Assembly: GCA_039105265.1 (NCBI GenBank)
Contig: JAPFFF010000017.1
Coordinates: 2,542,001-2,606,000 of the forward strand
DNA length: 64,000 nt
Source: Tritrichomonas musculus
Lineage: Eukaryota > Parabasalia > Tritrichomonadida > Tritrichomonadidae
Reading direction: 5' to 3'
Part shown: piece after piece, positions 58,575 through 64,000 of the stretch
Numbering within the stretch: the stretch's first letter is position 1
Layout of the letters: each line of letters opens with the position of its first letter
Notes under the pieces: generated by a model
What the model was told of the DNA's origin: nothing
The model's database searches: none
What the model saw: only the letters and a program-made list of their open reading frames with translations
Position numbers and translations under genes: made by a program

Positions 58575-58874
58575 TTGTAAGGACATTCAAATAATTGAAT
58601 AAGAATAATTTTACCTTTCAATTTTTTTATCTGAGAAAATATAAAAAAATAAAAATATTTTTAAATCTTTTTATGGTATATAATTTTTACCCATTCTTAC
58701 CGCCATCCGCGGGGTCTCGGCTTCGCTCGACGCCCGCTAGGCGGTATGTAGTCTCGGTAAAAATTATATAAAAATATAAAAAGTTTAAAAATATTTTTAT
58801 TCTTTAATTTTCTCAAAAATAAAAAAAATTGAGAGAAAAAATTATTTTCTTTCTATTTTTGAATACCCTTACAA
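58575..58874. mobile_element. MITE-like element, about 300 bp, with long imperfect inverted arms
   Basis: The left arm (about 58575-58691) and right arm (about 58751-58874) are imperfect inverted repeats over roughly 115-120 bp: outer ends TTGTAAGG and CCTTACAA, then the shared ATTCAAA, AATAAAAATATTTTTAAA and exact TAATTTTTACC/GGTAAAAATTA next to the centre. The ~60-bp centre is GC-rich (CATTCTTACCGCCATCCGCG, later CGGCTTCGCTCGACGCCCGC) and is itself foldable. The centre and right arm resemble 42964-43040. No ORF. A foldback or MITE family of the host genome. Confidence 0.75.
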
Positions 58875-58909
58875 TTTAGGCAAAACTTTTTATAGATGTC
58901 TTAGACTCT

Positions 58910-59105
58910 ACATTAAATTCTTTTATGGATTGATTTGGAATTGATTGAGGTGATTGAATAAATAATCATTCGAAATGAGAAAATTTACATCTCCTGTTAA
59001 AGAATCAATTAATACATGACCAAAAAGTCATACCGGAGGTTTTATCTGATTGAGATATTCAACAAAATCGATAAAATAGAAATATAATAGAAATTATATT
59101 TCTTT
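58910..59105 (-). pseudogene. Relic of an unknown protein gene
   Basis: The minus strand reads YFYFIDFVEYLNQIKPPV, a stop (TGA where Trp would fit), LFGHVLIDSLTGDVNFLI and SNDYLFNHLNQFQINP before a second stop. The translation is clearly protein-like. A further decayed copy of the first part lies near 58240-58310 on the same strand. I do not know the family. Confidence 0.5.
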
Positions 59106-59345
59106 TTATGAGGTAGAAATATAATTTTTATTGCAAAAAAAAAAAAAAAAAAAAAAAGAAATCTGTGACAATATGAATCGTAATCATACATTATTTAGTT
59201 TGATTTATGTTTTCCTATGCTTTTATATTTTCCGTTTTGAATGTGGAAATTTTAGAGAAAGTGGATTTTTTTCTTTTCAAAAGAATTTGGTGTAAAACAT
59301 TCAATTTTTTTTTTTTTTTGCTTTATTTGTTTTATAATTCAGTAA

Positions 59346-59569
59346 ATGACTATTAAAACATATATTTCTGAAAAGAGAGAACTTCAAGAACAGATTCACA
59401 GCATTATTGAAAGTGATACAGAAGAAAATTACATTGATTTGAAGGAGTAATTTAATTTAGTAAAAATAAAGAAGATTTCAAAGCATTACTCTATTTATTA
59501 GCAAATATATCAAATAACCATCATCGATTTAGCAATTTTTTTTTCAAATCTTTTAAAAAATGTTTTTAA
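59346..59569 (+). pseudogene. N-terminal relic of a DUF3447 ankyrin protein
   Basis: The ATG at 59346 opens 34 codons, MTIKTYISEKRELQEQIHSI..., ending at a stop (59448-59450). Two frames over, from 59456, it continues FSKNKEDFKALLYLLANISN then NHHRFSNFFFKSFKKCF to a stop at 59567-59569. Together these correspond to the trichomonad DUF3447 N-terminus with its LLxLxxxISNNHHR motif. One shift, and loss of everything downstream, make it a pseudogene. It is related in family to the fragment at 44059-44277. Confidence 0.65.
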
Positions 59570-59849
59570 TTATTCAAAGTGATATCAAAATTTTTTTTTC
59601 AAATTTTGAAATTTTTAATTTTTTTAAAGGCAATAAGAAAATGATACTACTTCACATTCAAAATAATTTATTAACAACAGTCTCTTCTATTTGAACAACT
59701 CTCTCAAGATCATCAATTGTTATCTCAACATTCTTCGAAAGCCAGTTCATAAAGAAGCAGCAGATGGTGAAAAAGCTAGAGATGTCGATCCTCTTAACCC
59801 AGCCATGTATCATTCTTTGTTCTCTGTTACAAAGACAAATATTTAACTT
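59570..59849. other. Region upstream of the Sel1 gene with decayed coding frame
   Basis: In the reading frame of the Sel1 protein, codons from about 59760 read GEKARDVDPLNPAMYHSLFS, then VTKTNI and a TAA at 59844-59846. Stops interrupt the region further upstream. It could be the remains of an N-terminal domain of the Sel1 gene. Confidence 0.4.
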
Positions 59850-59882
59850 AGAAAATCTGCCGAATTAGGAAATGATTTTTCA

Positions 59883-62800
59883 ATGTTGATTTATGGTCAA
59901 ATCTTATATGAAGGAAAGTATATTTCTCAAAATAAAGCTGAAGCAGGTAAATATTTTAAAATGTCTGCAAATTTAGGAAATGTAAAAGCAATGAACCTTT
60001 ATGCCTTAATGAAATTAAATGGAGATGGTGTTACACAGTCAAGTTCTGAAGCATTTTATTATTTTAAAAAATCAGCTGATTTAGGTCATATTGGGTCAAT
60101 GTTTTGTTTAGGAACAATGTCAATGGAAGGTCGATGTTTTAAAAATTATACCAATGCAATTCACTATTTTAAAAAAGCAGCAGATCTTGGACATCCTTAT
60201 TCTATGAATAAATATGCATCAATGATGATGAATGGAGAAGGAAAATCAGCAAATAAAGAAGAAGCTTTAAAATACTATAAATTATCTGCAGACAAAGGAG
60301 ATAGCTTTTTGAAATATATTTATGGAAGAATTATTTTAAAAGGAGATTTTTTGGGAGTGAATAAAACAGAAGGAGTTTATTATATAAAACAATCGGCAGA
60401 TTTAGGAAATGTAAAATCAATGCTTATGTATAGTAAAATGCTATTAAGTGGTGATGAAATTAAAACAAATTTAAAAGAAGCCGCACTTTATATGAAAAAA
60501 GCGGCAGAAAATGAAAATGCAGAAGCTATGTTTACATATTCAAAAATGCTTTTTGAAGGAAATGGAATTCAAATCAATAAAAAAAAGGCAATAAAATTTT
60601 TAAAAAAAGCAGCTGATTTGGGATATGAAGATGCAATATATGAATATGGAAATATGCTTATTGATGGAATTTATGTTGACATAGATAAAAAAGAAGGCAT
60701 ACAATATTTAAAAATGTTAAGTTATTTAGGAAATAAAGATGCAATGCTAAAATATGGAATCCTTTTATTGAATGAAAATGAAAGCTTTTATAATAAAAAA
60801 GAAGCTATTTTCTATATTAAAAAAGCAATGGATTTAGGAAATTTTGATGCAGAATATTACTATAATAATATAACAAACAATAATAATTTAATTAAAATGA
60901 TTCAAAACTCAAATTTAAATGAGACTAGCTCAATGTATTCGCATGGTGTTATGCTTTATAATGGAGATGGAATTGAAACTAATAAAGAAGAAGCAGTTAA
61001 ATATTTTAAAGCTACTTCAGAAGAAAGTAACATTAATTCAATGTATTATGGGGCAACAATACTTCTTTCTGAAGATAATATTACAAAAGATAAAGAAAAG
61101 GCTATGTATTATCTTAAAATTTCGGCAGAAAATGGAAATATAGATTCAATGTTCAAATATGGAAAACTATTATTAGAAAATAATGAAACAGTTTCAAATA
61201 AAGATGAAGCCATTTATTTTTTAAAAACATCTGCAGATAATGGAAATGTTGATTCAATGCTCTATTATGGAATTATGTTATTAAATGGGAATGAAGTAGA
61301 AATTAACAAATTAGAAGCTGCAAAATATTTAAAGGATGCAGCTGACCTTGGAAATGATGAAGCAATGTTTCAATATGGAAAAATGATTTTTGAAGGAAAT
61401 GGTATTCCATCCAATAGACAGATTGGAATTCTATATATTAAAATGTCTGTCAAAAGAGGAAATGGTATGTCGATGAATTTTTATGCATCATTGAATTATA
61501 ATGGAATTTTAAATGATATTGAAGAATTTCCAATAAATAAAACAAAAGCTGCAAAATATTTTAAAAAAGCAGCTCTTAAAGGTATACAAGAGGCAATGAT
61601 TATTTATGGCCAAATATTATTAAATGGAATTGGATTACCAATTAACAATAAAGAAGCTATAAATTTTTTTAAAATGGCAGCAAATAAAGGAAATCAATTT
61701 GCTTTAAAATATTTAGGAGAAATATATTACAAAGGTATTGGTGTACCAATAAACAAGAGAAAAGCAGCTGCTTATTTCAAAAAATCAGCTGAATTTGGTG
61801 ATGAAAATTCAATTCTTTTCTATAGTTCTATGCTTAAAAATGGTGATGGAATTAAAACCAACAAAAAGGAAGCATTAAAAAATTATAAATTACTCGCAGA
61901 TAAAGGAAATGTTTGTGCAATGGTTTTTTATTACGAATTATTAAGAGATATTGGAAATCCTGAAGATAAAATGGAAATAACAAGATACATCAAAATGGCA
62001 GCTGATAAAGGAAGTGTTGATTCAATGTATTTATATGGAGATCTTTTACTAAATATAACAAATGATCCTAAAAGTAAAAAAGAAGCTCTTCATTATTTAA
62101 AAATGGCTGCAGATAGTGATAATGAAGATTCAATGATAAAATATGCTCAGGAGTTATTGAAATCTAATTGTACAACTGAAGCTTTTTACTATTATAAAAA
62201 AGCAGTTGAAAAAAATAACACAGAAGCATTGCTCATTTATGGAGTGTTTATTAATTCTTTAAACAGAAATAAAAATGAAGGTAATAAATATATTAAAAGG
62301 TCTGCAGATCAAGGTAATACAGATGCTATGATTTGTTATGGATGTATTTTACTTAATGGAAATGGAGTTCTAACAGATAGAAGAGAAGCAGCAAGGTATT
62401 TTAAAATGGCTTCTGAAAAAGGAAATATAGATGCATATCAATTATATGGATATATGCTTGCAACAGGTAATGGAACTGAAACAGATCAAAAAAAGGCATC
62501 TGAATATTTTAAAATAGCAGCAGATAAAGGGCAGATCAAATGTATAAAAAGCTACGCACGTATGCTTTTAGATGGAATTGGAATTCCATGTGATAAAAAA
62601 GAAGCAGCAAAATATTGTAAAATGGCTGCTGACAAAGGTGATGCCGATTCAATGCTTAAATATGGATTCATGCTATTTTATGGAGAAGGTATTGAAAAAA
62701 ATATTGAAGAAGGAATTAAATATATAAAAAAATCGGCAGATCAAGGTTATCATGTTGCAATTTCTTTTTATAGTAATCTCTTATATTTTGGAATTATAAA

Positions 62801-63875
62801 TCAAACAGATAAAGATGAATTAAATAAATATATGAAAATTGCTGGTGAAATTGAAGATGATAAATCTCCTCTTTTATACAGCCTTTGGCTTCTTAAAAAC
62901 AATAATAATACCAATGATAATAAGAGAAAGATCGAAAAATATTTAAAAAAATCTGCTGATAAAGGAAATCCTGGTTCGATGTATTTATATGGATGGATCT
63001 TATATAATGAAAATCATAAAGAAAAAGCTGCTTATTATTTGAAAAAATCTGCTGAATTAAATTACACCTTTTCAATGCATTTATACGGCAAAATGTTATT
63101 AGAAGGAGATGGAGTTGAAAAAAATAAGAAAGAGGCAGCATTATTATATAAAATGGCAGCTGATGATGGACATTATCTTTCAATGTTTCAATATGGTAAA
63201 ATGTTATTAAAAGGGATTGGTGTCAAAGCAAACAAAACAGAAGCTTATGAATATATACAAAAATCCTTTGGAGGAACAAATGATCTAAAAATACGTTATT
63301 TATTTTCTATATCATCAACTATTAATATTACATTTAATATTGATTTCCCAAAAGATATGGCAATCAAGAATGATAAAAATTATTATAAAGAAATGTTCAA
63401 ATATGGAAATAATTTACTTAATAATAAAAACAACTCCAAGGATGGAATTTGTTTTATTTTTAAGGCTTCTCATCATGATGTTAATGAAGCTCTATTTAAA
63501 ATTGGTAAAATTTATTATAAAGGGGACTTATTACATCAAGATAAAAAGAGAGCATTGAATTATTTTTCTAAATCAGCAAATTTACATAATAGATTGGCAC
63601 TGTTTTATATGGGACTCATGATTTTCTCCGGTGATGGAGTTAATGCTGATAAAGTGAATGGTGCTTATTATATTTTTGTCTCATTGGAACCAATTATAAT
63701 TATATTTGAGCTGGAATTATTAATGTTTGTCATTTACAAAAAGATAATGAAAAATTCCAATTCAAAGATCATTAAACCATGTCCAATACGAAAAACAATT
63801 GCTAATTGTAGTTTAAATCAAGAAAGTCTAGCGCTTAAGCAAATTTCAAACAATCAAACAGACCAAGGACAATGA
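59883..63875 (+). CDS. Giant Sel1-repeat protein (possibly 5'-truncated)
   Basis: 1,330 residues, nearly all Sel1-like repeats of 36 residues (about 33-35 units) with the pattern AxxYGxxLLxGxGVxxNKxEAxxYxKxAADxGN. Such arrays form a superhelix for protein-protein contacts. There is no signal peptide. Near the C-terminus a hydrophobic stretch (about 1265-1290, [20 protein letters not shown]) may span a membrane, followed by a short tail. The repeat pattern begins before the first ATG: in frame, RKSAELGNDFS precedes it back to a stop at 59844, so the true N-terminus (in relatives often a kinase-like domain) seems lost. The stop at 63873 overlaps an ATG that opens a BspA-like frame. It may be a pseudogene or a recombined gene. 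Confidence 0.85.
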   Translation: MLIYGQILYEGKYISQNKAEAGKYFKMSANLGNVKAMNLYALMKLNGDGVTQSSSEAFYYFKKSADLGHIGSMFCLGTMSMEGRCFKNYTNAIHYFKKAADLGHPYSMNKYASMMMNGEGKSANKEEALKYYKLSADKGDSFLKYIYGRIILKGDFLGVNKTEGVYYIKQSADLGNVKSMLMYSKMLLSGDEIKTNLKEAALYMKKAAENENAEAMFTYSKMLFEGNGIQINKKKAIKFLKKAADLGYEDAIYEYGNMLIDGIYVDIDKKEGIQYLKMLSYLGNKDAMLKYGILLLNENESFYNKKEAIFYIKKAMDLGNFDAEYYYNNITNNNNLIKMIQNSNLNETSSMYSHGVMLYNGDGIETNKEEAVKYFKATSEESNINSMYYGATILLSEDNITKDKEKAMYYLKISAENGNIDSMFKYGKLLLENNETVSNKDEAIYFLKTSADNGNVDSMLYYGIMLLNGNEVEINKLEAAKYLKDAADLGNDEAMFQYGKMIFEGNGIPSNRQIGILYIKMSVKRGNGMSMNFYASLNYNGILNDIEEFPINKTKAAKYFKKAALKGIQEAMIIYGQILLNGIGLPINNKEAINFFKMAANKGNQFALKYLGEIYYKGIGVPINKRKAAAYFKKSAEFGDENSILFYSSMLKNGDGIKTNKKEALKNYKLLADKGNVCAMVFYYELLRDIGNPEDKMEITRYIKMAADKGSVDSMYLYGDLLLNITNDPKSKKEALHYLKMAADSDNEDSMIKYAQELLKSNCTTEAFYYYKKAVEKNNTEALLIYGVFINSLNRNKNEGNKYIKRSADQGNTDAMICYGCILLNGNGVLTDRREAARYFKMASEKGNIDAYQLYGYMLATGNGTETDQKKASEYFKIAADKGQIKCIKSYARMLLDGIGIPCDKKEAAKYCKMAADKGDADSMLKYGFMLFYGEGIEKNIEEGIKYIKKSADQGYHVAISFYSNLLYFGIINQTDKDELNKYMKIAGEIEDDKSPLLYSLWLLKNNNNTNDNKRKIEKYLKKSADKGNPGSMYLYGWILYNENHKEKAAYYLKKSAELNYTFSMHLYGKMLLEGDGVEKNKKEAALLYKMAADDGHYLSMFQYGKMLLKGIGVKANKTEAYEYIQKSFGGTNDLKIRYLFSISSTINITFNIDFPKDMAIKNDKNYYKEMFKYGNNLLNNKNNSKDGICFIFKASHHDVNEALFKIGKIYYKGDLLHQDKKRALNYFSKSANLHNRLALFYMGLMIFSGDGVNADKVNGAYYIFVSLEPIIIIFELELLMFVIYKKIMKNSNSKIIKPCPIRKTIANCSLNQESLALKQISNNQTDQGQ

Positions 63876-64000
63876 TAACACAAATAACAATTCCTTCTTC
63901 TGTAACTGAAATTAAAGATAATGCTTTTTCTTTTTGTTCATCATTAGCACAAATAACAATTCCTTCTTCTGTAAATTCAATTGGAAATAATATTTTTGAA
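63872..64000 (+). CDS. BspA-like LRR coding sequence, partial (runs off window)
   Basis: From ATG at 63872, sharing ATGA with the stop of the Sel1 frame, 43 codons stay open to the window end: two BspA-type repeat units, [20 protein letters not shown] and [16 protein letters not shown]. They are of the standard ITIPSSVxxIxxxAFxxC type. The full gene lies beyond the window. There is no room for its own promoter, so either it is the C-terminal part of a gene whose frame shifted relative to Sel1 or two gene pieces have been joined. Confidence 0.7.
   Translation, partial: MITQITIPSSVTEIKDNAFSFCSSLAQITIPSSVNSIGNNIFE

Noticed and set aside
1-64000. Virus-derived elements (Polinton/Maverick, retroviral, LTR)
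   Set aside because: No capsid, protein-primed polymerase, reverse transcriptase or integrase-like frame was seen.

Overview
The window looks like nuclear DNA of an anaerobic parabasalid protist (trichomonad), most likely Tritrichomonas or a close relative; the species is inferred. The grounds are: very AT-rich, apparently intronless genes; short intergenic spaces; initiator-like TCA(+1) motifs only 5-12 nt before many ATGs; and protein families typical of trichomonad genomes, namely BspA-like leucine-rich repeats, Sel1-repeat giants, a kinase-like/Sel1 fusion and DUF3447 ankyrin-protein N-termini.

Layout. 1-2.3 kb: a DDE transposase resembling the P-element/THAP9 group. 2.9-6.0 kb: a C2/gelsolin-like protein and a small unknown gene. 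6.0-8.5 kb: an AT-rich desert. 8.5-31.7 kb: the conserved core, holding a pseudokinase-Sel1 protein, a Grp170-like ER Hsp70, an SLC13-type anion transporter, a nucleoplasmin-like protein, a four-pass membrane protein with a giant loop, a BspA-like LRR protein, a bacterial-type SGNH hydrolase, two unknowns and a 2,069-residue RhoGEF-kelch protein. 31.7-40.5 kb: a repeat island with a 260-bp tandem repeat, a Kolobok/Mutator-like transposase preceded by 30-bp repeats, a perfect hairpin, a 16-copy 122-bp satellite made of inverted decamers, and a 1.1-kb element with 16-bp terminal inverted repeats and 8-bp flanking repeats. 40.6-55.7 kb: a second gene core with a DUF4457 (KATNIP-like) protein, Snf7/ESCRT-III, a Tul1-like RING E3, SAS-6, a degenerate Nudix-like protein sharing a divergent promoter with ER alpha-glucosidase II, a helical unknown and a membrane PDI-like thioredoxin. 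55.7-59.9 kb: broken gene fragments (Rab, DUF3447 and unknown), one intact LSm gene and two ~300-bp MITE-like elements. 59.9-64.0 kb: a giant Sel1 protein whose stop overlaps the start of a BspA-like LRR frame running off the window.

Functional themes. Four genes act in the secretory pathway (Grp170-like chaperone, glucosidase II, PDI-like protein, Tul1-like E3). Two act in centriole or axoneme biology (SAS-6, DUF4457). Several are signalling or cytoskeletal proteins (RhoGEF, C2/gelsolin-like, Ras/Rab relics). No rRNA, tRNA, CRISPR array, virus-derived element or toxin gene was recognised.
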